From Cladopsammia gracilis (Eukaryota; Cnidaria; Anthozoa; Scleractinia; Dendrophylliidae), in contig JAJGOT010000194.1 in the NCBI GenBank assembly GCA_022457155.1, forward strand, positions 1-64,000: a DNA stretch of 64,000 nt, written 5' to 3'. The notes under the pieces are model-generated. The model did no database searches and was not told the DNA's origin. It saw nothing but the letters and a program-made list of their open reading frames with translations. Of this stretch, positions 34,340-44,798 are shown piece after piece; position 1 is the first letter of the stretch, and every line of letters begins with the position of its first letter. The position numbers were made by a program, and so were the translations under genes.

Positions 34340-34905
34340 CCGGCCCGACCTAAGTTTGTCAATAAGTATTTTATCATATGACCAATTTGGAGGCAAAATA
34401 AGTCGAAATCTTTACGTGCGAGGCCGCGTCCGCTTTTGTAGTAGGGCCGTACGGCTTTTTATCATATGGCCGTACGGCCCTGCGAACCTTTTCTTTGGAA
34501 AACCATTGATGAAAGTCCCGTATGAGGGCCGTACGCATCTGCGCGAGCGGGGCCGGAAAAAGGCGTGCGGCCCTACTACAAAAGCAGACGACCTCGCGCG
34601 TTAAAATTTCAAGTACTTTTGTCTCCAAATTGGTCATATGATGAAATACTTATTGACTAAGTTAGGTCGGGCCGGATGGGAAAATATTTGGCTCTCGGTC
34701 ATGGCGCACGGACCTCGCTGCGCTTGGTCCGTACGCCATGACCTCGAGCCAAATATTTTCCCATCCGGCCCTCCCACTTAGTCAATAAGTACATATTCCG
34801 GCCCCGCTCGCGCAAATGCGTACGGCCCTCATACGGGACTTTCGTTAATGGTTTTGCAAAGAAAAGGTTCGCAGGGCCGTACGGGTCATATGATAATGAA
34901 CCTTA
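34340..34905. mobile_element. Compound palindrome with GGGCCGTACG units
   Basis: 34,340-34,673 is an imperfect inverted repeat (ATCATATGACCAATTTGGAG mirrored near 34,620-34,642). 34,674-34,774 is a second, near-perfect one (GGATGGGAAAATATTTGGCT mirrored). 34,795-34,890 is an inverted copy of part of the first (CGTACGGCCCTCATACGGGA). No ORF is expected here. Confidence 0.75.
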
Positions 34906-35449
34906 CGTCACGCGAGTGCTTCATCGAGTTATTGGGGGGAGGATTTTGCCGGTAGTCTCATTTTATGGTTTTCATTATCGGAGACTTGGGAATCAGGGAT
35001 ATAGTTTGTTGGTAACAGAAAAGAACCACAATGTAAGAATTTCATTTATATTTCTAAGTTTAATCCTCGTTTCTCGTCCTTAGAAAATATCATTTTCCGC
35101 TCGCAGGAAAATAGCGATCATCCCCGAAAATATCACGAAAGTGCAGTTGTACCTCCTCCTTAACCGAAGCGTCACTTGTATTTTAACATAAATAACGTAT
35201 TCCTTAATATCATAACGACTTAAAACATCAGATCCCTCCAAGGTTTTAAAACCAAACTAGGCCGTGAAAGGTTTCGTTATTTTGTTGGGTTCCGATTGTT
35301 GCGAGAGAAAGGCTACTGCAAACACGTAATTTTCGCACGGTAGGTGTCTTTGTATGTCGGAATAAGAATTCGCTCGAAAACTGTTATTTCACTGAAAAGG
35401 AATTAATGTATCCCTCCACCACCCCCAAATGGATATTCGGTTTAACCAA
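34906..35449. other. Gene-free stretch between palindrome blocks
   Basis: No supported gene or repeat beyond a short TTACGTCACGCGAGTGCTTC word shared with the next block. Confidence 0.4.
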
Positions 35450-36085
35450 TCATAGCGCGCGCATTTCCTTGAGCATTTTATTAAAGAAATAAAAAACGCG
35501 CCGAGTGCATTATTGAGTTATAAAGCACGCGGGAATTTTTAAGAACACGAGAGAAGTGCAGAGAAGCACGAGCCAAAGGCGAGTGCTTCTCGCACTTCTC
35601 GAGTGTTCTTAAAAATTCCCGCGTGCTTTATAACTCATTATAAAATGCTCAAGGAAATGCGCGCGCTATGATTGGTTCCCGCAAGTTCATTATAACTCGA
35701 TAAAGCACGCGCGTGACGTAAGATTCATTATAACCGTTTTTATTTTATAAAAGAAATAAAAAAACTTGTTCCTCGTGCATTGTTGAGTTATATAAGCACT
35801 TGGGAATTTTTAAGAACACGCGAGAAGTGCGAGAAGCACTCGCCTTTGGCTCGTGCTTCTCTGCACTTCTCTCGTGTTCTTAAAAATTCCCGCGTGCTTA
35901 TATAACTCAATAATGCACTCGGCGCGTTTTTTATTTCTTTAATAATGCACGAGGAACAAGTTTTTTTATTTCTTTTATAAAATGAAAACGGTTTTAATGA
36001 AGCTTACGTCACGCGCGTGTTTTATCGAGTTATAATGAACTCGGTTTGACCAATCATAGCGCGCGCATTTCCTTGAGCATTTTAT
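35450..36085. mobile_element. Nested palindrome cluster
   Basis: The word ACCAATCATAGCGCGCGCAT starts and (same orientation) nearly ends the block. In between, AACGCGCCGAGTGCATTATT, GCACGCGGGAATTTTTAAGA and GAAGTGCGAGAAGCAC recur in both orientations several times. At least two hairpin elements of one family appear to be inserted into one another. Confidence 0.7.
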
Positions 36086-37095
36086 AAAATAGCTTATATT
36101 GTTCTTTACGTATGTTACTATTTCAGGAAGTACGTAAGTATTTACTCTATGAGTTCATTTTATTGGCCAATTTCTTCACCATTATCTTATCATGGGAGAA
36201 TCATGACGGGCGATCGAATCATAACCAGCGAATTTTGTAATTTGGGACAACCCGGGTCAGTACACAGCAGTAAAATCGGTTGTAACCTAGCAACTGTTCA
36301 GCTTTATATACGGCCTCATGTGTTTTATTTCGTTTGAGGTAAGCGCGCGCTTCAGATCATTCACTTGCGCGAACATTCAACATTCGCGTAAGAACTCCAA
36401 CGGTCATTCCAAGGAACAGTATGTCACGAATTCGTCACGCTCAGTACGAATCACTATGCTCGTTCGAGCATTCTGTTAAAGGTAAGTGTTTGTTAGCATG
36501 TTTCCGAATTTTCGTGAAATTCAAACGGTTGTAAATCTTGGAAATGTTAAGTGCACAGAAATATTATTGTTATTTAGAATTTAGGGTCATTTATATAAAA
36601 TAACTTTCAACCAGGTGCCATATTTTAAAATTTCTCCTTAAAGTTGAGCTATTTTGTTTCCCTCGGAGACCGATTATGTGTGTAAAGAAACTCGTTGTTT
36701 GCTGTTAAAATAAGAAATTTATCTAGATCTGATGTATAGCTGAGCAAACTACAAAAATGTACCTGTAGATTGAACAAAATAATTGAACCTCTCTTTTAAC
36801 AGCGACGGCAATGCTTGTGATTTAGTCGGGTCTCACGGCATAAAACTAGTACCGACCACATGAAACTTTTGGATAAAACTAATTGCATTTTTATGACTGC
36901 TAATGTAAAGGCTTTCTAATAGCCGCATATAAAAAATTATTGGTTGTTCCTTAGAGATAAAACGAATGCTTTGCGACTCGAAAACATCTTTGCGCGCGCT
37001 TGTTTGAACTGTTGTCAGTGGTCTGTTGGTGACGCATTTCGAACGACATTACGAAACAAAGGAATCCGAGATCCTGTATCAAAGACATCTCAATC
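36086..37095. other. 5' flank of the repeat-protein gene
   Basis: No supported coding region. A pyrimidine tract and AG at about 36,941-36,954 could be a splice acceptor of a 5' UTR exon that runs into the gene at 37,096. Confidence 0.4.
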
Positions 37096-39222
37096 ATGGC
37101 GTCCAATGACTGGGAGCTTAGTCAAGTTAGCAAGTCCATCGAGGTGGATAACCAAAGGTACACAGAAGTTATTCAAATGGCGGAACGAAGAAGAACCGCC
37201 GAAAAGTACATAAAAATTCAAAAGATACGTGAGGAGTTCACGGTTGGTGTCAGGCTGACAAAGACTGTTTTGATTGGAAAGAAAGGTAATCAGTTCGGCT
37301 ACAGAACCTTCGTACTATTGGAGCTTGTTCCTCCTCCGCAACTGTATTTAACAGACAGAGAATTCTACATCACCTTTAGCGGAACTCCATTCCACTTGCC
37401 GGATGGCTACAAATTCAAATTTTATGAAAATGCAGTGGAATGCTGGACACATAACAACATTTTTCAAGATAAGAAACAAGTGAAAATCTTAGTTAAAGCA
37501 AACTTCGACAAATTTCTTAAAGCACTACAGAACCTTACCAGACCAACAGCAACAAGGACCTCCTTTAACTACAGTTTCTGTGTCAGCAATATATCACCAT
37601 TTTCTGAATCCGACTCCGAGTACGAAAGCGAGAGCGAATCGGAATCTGAACAAGAACGTGAGAATGACATTGAGAAAGAGTTCTTTATCACTTTTAAAGG
37701 GACTCCATTACAGCTGCCGGATAGTTATCAATTCAAGTTTTATGAAAATGCAGTAGAATGCTGGAAGCACAATGTGCTTTTACAAGATGAAAAACAAGCG
37801 AAAATCCTGGTGAAATCAAACTTTGACAAATTCCTTAAGGCACTAGAGAACCTTTCCAGACCAACAGCAACAACAACCTCTTTTAATTACAATATTTGTG
37901 TCTGCAATATCTCCTCCTTCCTAGAATCGGACTCCGAGTACGAAAGCGATTCGGAATCCGAGGAAGAAGACCAGGAAACAACTGATAAACAAATGCAAAA
38001 TGGAACTGATAAAAAACTGCAGATTGCCACTGATGTAGTACTACAGAATGCAACTGATGAAGAACTGGAAAATGCCATTAATGATGAACTGCAGAATGCT
38101 ACTGATGAAGAACTGCAGAATGCAACTGACAAAGAACTGCAGAATGCAGAAGACGAGCGAAACACCACTGATGAAGAACTGCAAAGTACCACTGACGAAG
38201 AACTGCAGAATGTTACTGCAGAACTGCAGAATGTTACTGATGTACTGCATATTACCAGTGATGAAAAAATCCCTACTGACGAAGAAGACCAAAAAACTAC
38301 TGACGAAGAACTGCAGAATGTCACTGATGAAGAACTGCAGAATGCTACTGATGAAGAAGAGCAAAATACCACTGATGAAGAACTACAAAGTACCACTGAT
38401 GAAGAACTGCAGAATGCCACTGAGGAAGAACTGCAGAATGCCACTGATGAAGAACTGCAGAATGCTACTGATGACGAATTGCAGAATGCCACTGATGAAG
38501 AACTGCAGAATGCCACTGATGAAGAACTGCAGAATTGTACTGATGAAGAACTGCAGAATGCTACTGATGAAGAACTGCAGAATGCTACTGATGACGAATT
38601 GCAGAATGCCACTGATGAAGAACTGCAGAATGCCACTGATGAAGAACTGCAGAATGCCACTGATGAAGAACTGCAGAATTCTACTGATGAAGAACTGCAG
38701 AATGCTACTGATGAAGAACTGCAGAATGCTACTGATGAAGAACTGCAGAATGTCACTGATGAAGAACTGCAGAATGCTACTGATGAAGAAGAGCAAAATA
38801 CCACTGATGAAGAACTACAAAGTACCACTGATGAAGAACTGCAAAATGCCACTGATGTAGAACTGCACTGGAATGCCACTGATGAAGAACTACAACATTC
38901 CACTGATGAAGAATTGCAGAATGCTACTGATGAAGAACTGCAGTATGCCACTGTTGAAGAACTACAGAATACCAGTGAGGTAAAATGCCACAATAGCAGT
39001 AAGCAAGAACATCACTGGAATAACTCTAAAAAAGAAAGCCAGAATAACGCTAAGAAAGAACATCAGAACATCATAACACCAGGATACCAGAATAAAACTA
39101 AGAAAAACACGAACAAAAGGAAAATAAAGCAAAGACAAAACATATTCATGGGCTGGCTTAGTGCCGGATTAGTGAAGGTATTTTCCAAAGGCGTTCTTAT
39201 CTGTTTGTTACCTTATAAATAA
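37096..39222 (+). CDS. Unknown 708-aa protein with duplicated domain and TDEELQNA repeats
   Basis: ATG in good context (CAATCATGG), one exon. Residues 1-88 are a polar, partly basic start. Two copies of a roughly 100-residue domain follow (about 89-188 and 195-290), each running from EF-ITF-GTP through YENAVECW to NFDKFLKAL and SFNY, and each ending in an acidic Ser/Glu tract (ESDSEYES). About 40 copies of the octapeptide TDEELQNA fill residues 295-630. Each repeat contains the sequon N-A-T, but there is no signal peptide, so glycosylation is not implied. The tail is basic (KRKIKQRQ) and ends in a hydrophobic stretch (FMGWLSAGLVKVF). The family is not recognised. The ORF is intact despite a 1-kb minisatellite, which argues for selection or recent expansion. 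Confidence 0.75.
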   Translation: MASNDWELSQVSKSIEVDNQRYTEVIQMAERRRTAEKYIKIQKIREEFTVGVRLTKTVLIGKKGNQFGYRTFVLLELVPPPQLYLTDREFYITFSGTPFHLPDGYKFKFYENAVECWTHNNIFQDKKQVKILVKANFDKFLKALQNLTRPTATRTSFNYSFCVSNISPFSESDSEYESESESESEQERENDIEKEFFITFKGTPLQLPDSYQFKFYENAVECWKHNVLLQDEKQAKILVKSNFDKFLKALENLSRPTATTTSFNYNICVCNISSFLESDSEYESDSESEEEDQETTDKQMQNGTDKKLQIATDVVLQNATDEELENAINDELQNATDEELQNATDKELQNAEDERNTTDEELQSTTDEELQNVTAELQNVTDVLHITSDEKIPTDEEDQKTTDEELQNVTDEELQNATDEEEQNTTDEELQSTTDEELQNATEEELQNATDEELQNATDDELQNATDEELQNATDEELQNCTDEELQNATDEELQNATDDELQNATDEELQNATDEELQNATDEELQNSTDEELQNATDEELQNATDEELQNVTDEELQNATDEEEQNTTDEELQSTTDEELQNATDVELHWNATDEELQHSTDEELQNATDEELQYATVEELQNTSEVKCHNSSKQEHHWNNSKKESQNNAKKEHQNIITPGYQNKTKKNTNKRKIKQRQNIFMGWLSAGLVKVFSKGVLICLLPYK
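37978..38985 (+). repeat. 24-bp coding minisatellite
   Basis: About 42 copies of ACTGATGAAGAACTGCAGAA plus TGCC, encoding TDEELQNA. The variants are mostly single substitutions (GAC for GAA, ATT for GCC). Because the unit is a multiple of three and lacks stops in most frames, long shadow frames open on both strands. Confidence 0.95.
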
Positions 39223-39495
39223 CTTTCAGAATGTTAGGCTGTTTTGTTTTTATTTCTCTGTTTTAACCAACTTTTTAATCTCTTAGAATATTCCTCTTTT
39301 TATCTCTGAGAGAATATCGTTGTGTTTCATCACTTTGTATATCGATCTTTCAGCTCTTAGAAAATCCTTTCTTTCTCTCTTGGGATATCGCTGTGTTTTA
39401 ACGAGCAACTGTTGGAATATAATGTTTCTTTTTTTGGCTTTTATAATAGCCATCTTTTATGTTGTACAATATCGCTGTGTTTTATCACTTAAGCT
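39223..39495. other. 3' flank of the repeat-protein gene
   Basis: Loose repeats of TCTTAGAATAT and ATCGCTGTGTTTTA words recur every 60-80 bp and also reappear after the MITE at 39,773-39,850. Confidence 0.45.
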
Positions 39496-39772
39496 TGGTT
39501 CCCACTAGCGACGTAAGCGACGTAAGCGGAATCGTAAGCGGAATTCGAATCGCAAAAACCTTACGATCTAGTGGAAATCAAAACGACGGAAGCGGATAGT
39601 AAGCGACGGAAGCAGAAGCGGAGTCGGAAGATAAAGGAAACCTTCTGATCCTTCCGATTCCGATTCCGTCGAGCTTCCGATTCCGATTCCATTTTTTAAT
39701 TTACACTAGAACGTAAGGCTCCTTACGCTTCCGACTCCGACTCCGCTTCCGATTACGTCGCTAGCGGGAACC
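39496..39772. mobile_element. MITE with GGTTCCCACTAGCGACGTAA ends
   Basis: The left end GGTTCCCACTAGCGACGTAA and right end TTACGTCGCTAGCGGGAACC are inverted copies. The interior is built from GGAAGCGGA and TTCCGATTCCG words in both orientations. Confidence 0.85.
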
Positions 39773-41011
39773 AGCCCTCAGTATATCGATCTTTTATCTC
39801 TTAGAATATCCCTGCTGTTAACTCTTATACCATATCGGTGTGTTCCAGCAGTTGTTCCATCAGTTTATTATACCAAAGGTCTTTTCTCTCTTGATAGAAA
39901 ATTTTGAAGGGCACAGATTGCGAAAACATGACGTTAAAAAGATCAAAAAAATAAAAACATAATAATATTACATCACTTTAGAATACCACTAAAACTACAG
40001 TGAAGGCATGTTTAATTTTACACTTGTTTAATTGCATTAATTACATATTATGACAACAATTTCAAGTTTTACAATTGGCGCATTTCTATATTTCTGGGGT
40101 GGAGGGAGGAGGTGGTGTAGGGAGGTTGTCTCTTTTGGTACAAAAAATAATAAGAAAAGAATATACAGCTATACTTCCTTTCTCCTTTTTAAAACACCCA
40201 TGCTTCTGAAAAAATGCAATTTTTTCACTCAGAGTGTTTTTCTAGTCTTTTTAAACACTCGTCGGATTTATAAATGTTGGTTACGAGAAACACTCGTGAT
40301 TTATTGAAGTCTGTGCGCCGCAGTTGTTTGGTAATGCAAACATATAATTGGTTTTGCTCTATTTTAGATGACAAGATTAAAATTGAGTGCTTTCCGTGTA
40401 ATTTGTATCCAGCTTTTGTTACCTCTTCAGATTCTTTGACAAAATTGCTATCCTTTCAGTTCCCAGTCTATATTTGCTATTTCGGAAATACTAAAACTTT
40501 AAATTTGGCTACCTTTTCTTATACTTAGAGCAAAACCATTCCAAACACGAAATCCACTTCTTACTACGTCGTCATAAAATGAACTTGTAGATCACCTGCT
40601 GAACTTTTTACACATTGTAGTTTTAACCCTGTAACTCCATCCCAAGAGTGCCAAATATCAAAATTCAAGAAAACTTCTATTTTAATTTTGTTAAATATTG
40701 AAAAACAAATGGTAGCACGCAAAAGTACGACTGAAAAGGATTTATAATTTGAATGGTCACATCATAGGATTTCATTAACAGACTCAAAAGTTAGAACTAT
40801 ACTGCATGTCTCCATAATTGACTCTTGGAGTGAAATGGTTAAGTAATATGTGTAGAATATTCAGAAGGTGATCCACAGAGGATATTGTAAAAATATAACG
40901 ACTCTAAGTGATAAACTGAGATACAAAAATCGGGATATTCTATGGAAAACGAGGATATTCATAGCGCGATGTTAAAAGAAAACATGTTCTAAAAGATACA
41001 AGAAGAAATAT
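39773..41011. other. Gene-free stretch
   Basis: AT-rich sequence without a supported gene. Its last 12 bases, AAGAAGAAATAT (41,000-41,011), recur at 49,844-49,855 just beyond the giant palindrome. Confidence 0.4.
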
Positions 41012-41051
41012 ACTAGTAAAGAAATATTTTTCGTTTGTCTCACGATGTAGT

Positions 41052-41312
41052 CACTTCCGATGTGGATCGCGACGTTTCGACTGCATACTGCTAGTCTTCT
41101 TCAGGCGATGGGGTCGACTGGTTACGCGTCACCTTATGAAGCACGATGCTCTGCTGTGATTGGTTGGTTTTCAACAGCTGTGACTAGTGCATTTTGATCC
41201 TCGTTGTTTCGGCGAATTGAAGAAGACTAGCAGTATGCTAGAAGACTAGAAGACTAGCAGTATGCAGTATGCACGAAACGTCGCGATCCACATCGGAAGT
41301 GACTACATCAGT
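41052..41312. mobile_element. Insertion in the left arm only, with hammerhead-bearing inverted ends
   Basis: The right arm reads straight through ACGATGTAAGTAGTGG, whereas the left arm has about 260 extra bases here. The insert's ends, GTCACTTCCGATGTGGATCG and its complement, are inverted, each leading into GCGACGTTTCG. The left copy is an intact hammerhead core; the right copy (about 41,221-41,287) is degenerate, with TTGAAGA and an expanded stem II. Confidence 0.75.
41066..41109 (-). ncRNA. Minimal hammerhead ribozyme motif (Penelope type)
   Basis: On the minus strand, stem I ATCGC (41,109-41,105) pairs with GCGAT (41,070-41,066). The core CTGAAGA is followed by stem II GACT...AGTC, then GAAAC and GTC. 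All core positions of the hammerhead consensus are present; helix III is two base pairs without a loop, as in Penelope-like elements. Confidence 0.65.
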
Positions 41313-41389
41313 AGTGGTGTGCGCTACTATCCTACCATTTTTGCGCGAAAATTTCAACCAATCAGAGAGCAGGAGAGAACAATAGGCCT

Positions 41390-41562
41390 ATAACCCTATT
41401 AGCATATTAACCCTAAGAATTACAGCTGCGCATGTCCTAATAACCCTAACCCTATTAGCATATTAACCCTAAGAATTACAGCTGCGCATGTCCTAATAAC
41501 CCTAACCCTATTAGCATATTAACCCTAAGAATTACAGCTGCGCATGTCCTAATAACCCTAAT
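41390..41562 (+). repeat. Three 56-bp tandem units with TAACCC words, left arm
   Basis: Each unit contains TAACCCTATTAGCATATTAA, CCCTAAGAATTACAGCTG and CGCATGTCCTAA. The array is mirrored in the right arm at about 49,517-49,690. Internal TAACCCTAACCC words recall telomere repeats but are not a telomeric array. Confidence 0.9.
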
Positions 41563-41690
41563 TCAAAATGGCGGATGTCATTGTTTATTCAAAATGGCGA
41601 AATTGAGACAAATATTCAAAATGGCGGAACTTATGAAATATTCAAAATGGCGAAGTTGAGTAAAGTATTCAAAATGGAGGATCTCATGAT
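41561..41690 (+). promoter_or_regulatory. Array of five TTCAAAATGGCG sites, left arm
   Basis: ATTCAAAATGG followed by CGG, CGA, CGG, CGA or AGG, spaced 20-30 bp apart, mirrored at about 49,390-49,515. AAAATGGCGG is the core recognised by YY1-type zinc-finger proteins in animals (established knowledge). A binding or promoter role here is inference. Confidence 0.5.
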
Positions 41691-44269
41691 TTATTCATCA
41701 AAGTCAGGGGGGCCCATCCAGTTCAAGGCGGGCCCCGCCAGTGCAAAAACGACCAAAGTCGTGTATTTGCTTACCTAACCTCGAATTCTAAGATCCCTTT
41801 ATAAGGACACAAGTTCTCTTCCATGTGGGACAACATGGTTGGGACACTTTGGATTTTTCAACCAGTACGCATGCGCAGTAGGGTTTTTTGGTCTAAATGG
41901 GTTCAAATTCAATTACAAACATGATTGTCACCCAAGATCTCTTCCATGTGGGACACATGTAGTAAACTTAACGGATTTTTAGCGACAGCGCATGCGCAGT
42001 ATCCTTTCTTAGTTTGATGTTAAAGTTTTTAGCCGAAAGTCTCACACATGTTTTTAACAAACATCTATATCAGAGCTCCCCTTGATTCTATTTGGCCCAT
42101 CGTAGATAGCGTGAATGATTCGATTCTGAAGATTACCGTCAAAGAAGGAAAGGATGTTTTGGATCAAAAACCAAAGAAAGATGACCTTAAAATGGAACCA
42201 GTCAAAAGCAAGGGCTAAATGTCTTGGAGTCAATAACCAAACGTCAAGTCAAACCGAAAAAGCGAAAGCTGTCAACTTTGAAAGTTGAGATTCCCAAACG
42301 ACCAAAACTTCACAGACAACACGGAGTTTTATATTTGTGTGTGCTTTAAGTTTTGATAACAAGACCTTCCGGTAGCTTCAAAGTTCAAACGTTTAATTAT
42401 GCGAATTCTGAACTATTAATTTGCATGGAAAATTAGCACCTCGGTCAAAAAACAAAGCCACACGTTTAATGTTAACAAACCTCATCAAAGTTAAGTCAAC
42501 CAAAGCGGTTTTTATTTACAACCATTCAAATCCACGCACAGCAAAGCACAGTCAAATGATAAGGAAATCAAACTTAACGATGGAACTGATCGTCTTCTTT
42601 CTTGAAATACTTTCGGCCATATCAATCAGTGAAGCCGAGTTCGCACTTTTACGTTTATCATTCGATAAATGAACTTGTTGGATTCGAGGCTGTTTTCGGA
42701 AACCTTTACCATATTTATTTATCATAAAGTAACCAGATAACCAAAGCAAAGTTGCATGTCCAAACATTAATTTATATTAAATTTAACAACTTTACTCGAA
42801 AGAAAAGTAACTGGGCTGCGATAGTTTAAAGCGTGACGAATGAACGTTCAATTAGCGATAACAGTTTACGAACGAATTAACAATGCTTTTCTTGAAGTCA
42901 ATGAATGCGCAGCGCTATTCGCGTACCAACGAACCTTTTCTGTCATTTGAATTTAAGCGGCCATTTATAAAAACATAATGAACTAAAACAAATTCTGTTT
43001 AAACAACGTTTAAACGCAACCGTTGCTTCAAACATGGCGAAAGCATGTTTGCATGGAATGGAAAAAATATAAGCTACATGAAGTGATATTATACGCAGCG
43101 AAACCTTGCGAGTGTTCTGCTGTTTATTTGTGGAACTTCTTTAGACAAGTTAAACAATAAACTTAAAAGCCATTGTAATTATCAATTGCCAACTTTGAGG
43201 GTGACTGACATGCAGAGGAAACGTTTAGGAAACGCGAGGCTTGTTATTGGGAAAGCAGGACAATTTTTTTTTATTTGGTTTCACAGGGAGATATTTTCTT
43301 TAGAACGTGATTGACCATAACAACAACACTATGTATTTGAGCAAACGCTAAAATGTTCTCTATTTTAACAAGCTTTAATAAGCACTGAAACAAAGTTAAC
43401 AATGTCTTTAAAGTAATTTACTGTGAATACTATTTACAACAACCGAAACGGCCATTCATCATTCGAAAAGTCTGCTTTCCAACTAAAAGCCTTTTTCTGC
43501 GGTACGATTAGAGAATCCAAAAAACGTAAGGCAAAGTTACATGTTCAAACGAATAACAGCAAACAATGTACCCGCTTTATAATTTACCAACATACACATC
43601 ACAAGTTTACTTTACGCAACAGAAAAGTAACTGGGCTGTGATTCTTTTTGCGGTAACGAGTTAAGGGTCAATTAATGATAACAGTTTAGGGACGAATAAG
43701 TCAAGGATTGTTTGGATGCACAGCGCTATCCGCGTGCTAAAGAGAAACGACACGAGTTTAAAATACTCTTTTTAATTACAATTAAGCTGTCTCAAGGGTA
43801 ATTGAACTATTCATTTGTATTTACATACTGTTGAAAACATGAGATTGTAATAAGACATTACATAATGTTTTCGTAAAAAATATGTGATTTTGTTGGTCCG
43901 TATTACCGTTCACACTAAATTTTTGCGGGTTCTAATTTTTCTAATTTATATTCCCGCAACATTTTCTCCTTAAAAACGTTCGGCTCCGCTGTCGAAGCTA
44001 TATACAAACTTATCATTATTTAGTAATTAACGTAATGTAAAATCGTGTTGGTGCCCATTTATTAAATAAACGTCTCTTTCGTTAAGAAAATGCCACTGAT
44101 AACTCAGGTGATAATGTATGAAATGGTTCCGTTGCTATTGCTGATCGATCCACTGCCAGAGAATCAAGTCAGCCACACAGCTGACTAGGGCACAAAAGTA
44201 AGTTTCTGCAAAACATCAAAATTTAAGTTACTGAAACGACAAACAATAGATTGGAGTCATTCAGCGCGA

Positions 44270-44620
44270 ATTCAAGAGCAACTTAGACCGACCCCTGGAG
44301 TAGCTCATTGTAACTCAGAGCAACTCAGAACATTTGAGTAAGAAACTCAGAGCACTTGAGCGAGCAACTCAGACCATACAACGTAGACCAACCCCCTAGA
44401 GTAGCTCATTGTAACTCAGAGCAACTCAAAGCATTTGAGTAAGAAACTCAGAGCACTTGAGCAAGCAACTCAGACCATTTGATTGAGCAACTTAGAGCAA
44501 CTCGGAGCAACTCGGAGCAACTCAGAGCAACTCAGAGTAACTCAGAGCAACTCAGACCATTTGATTGAGCAACTTAGAGCAACTCGGAGCAACTCGGAGC
44601 AACTCGGAGCAATTCACACG
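44270..44620 (+). repeat. GAGCAACTCA tandem array, left arm
   Basis: 10-bp units GAGCAACTCA/GAGCAACTCG alternate with CATTTGAGTAAGAAACTCAG-type spacers. The mirrored array is at about 46,470-46,805. Copy order differs slightly between the arms. Confidence 0.85.
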
Positions 44621-44759
44621 ATGATACAGGGTCGATAACAGATGAATTTGACCTCCTTGTCGATCTGTTTAGTCAGTTTGAGCAGAGGTCAAAGACTATA
44701 ATCAGCAGAGGTCACAGCAGAGGTCAAAGACTACAATACCCAATATTTCAAGAATGACA

Positions 44760-44765
44760 TTTATT
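44760..44765 (-). terminator. Poly(A) signal of the zinc-finger gene
   Basis: AATAAA on the minus strand, 34 nt after the stop codon at 44,799. A mirrored copy lies at about 46,319-46,324. Confidence 0.6.
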
Positions 44766-44798
44766 AAAGACAATTGCAAAATAATGCATTACAGAAAA

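Noticed and set aside
37887..38993. 368-codon minus-strand and 270-codon +2-frame open frames across the minisatellite
   Set aside because: They are shadows of a stop-free 24-bp repeat. Only the plus-strand frame extends into non-repetitive protein on both sides.
41221..41287. Second hammerhead in the left-arm insertion
   Set aside because: The core begins TTGAAGA and stem II is expanded by internal duplication, so the consensus is broken.
41390..41562. Interstitial telomere array
   Set aside because: TAACCC words occur, but within 56-bp units, not as an uninterrupted hexamer array.
41575..42672. Small open frames in the palindrome arms (and their mirror copies) as genes
   Set aside because: They are identical in both arms simply because the DNA is duplicated. 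One merely translates the TTCAAAATGGCG array, and the others have overlapping antisense partners and no protein-like features.
44270..44620. CRISPR-like array
   Set aside because: Units are about 10 bp, adjacent and degenerate, with no spacers, in an animal genome.
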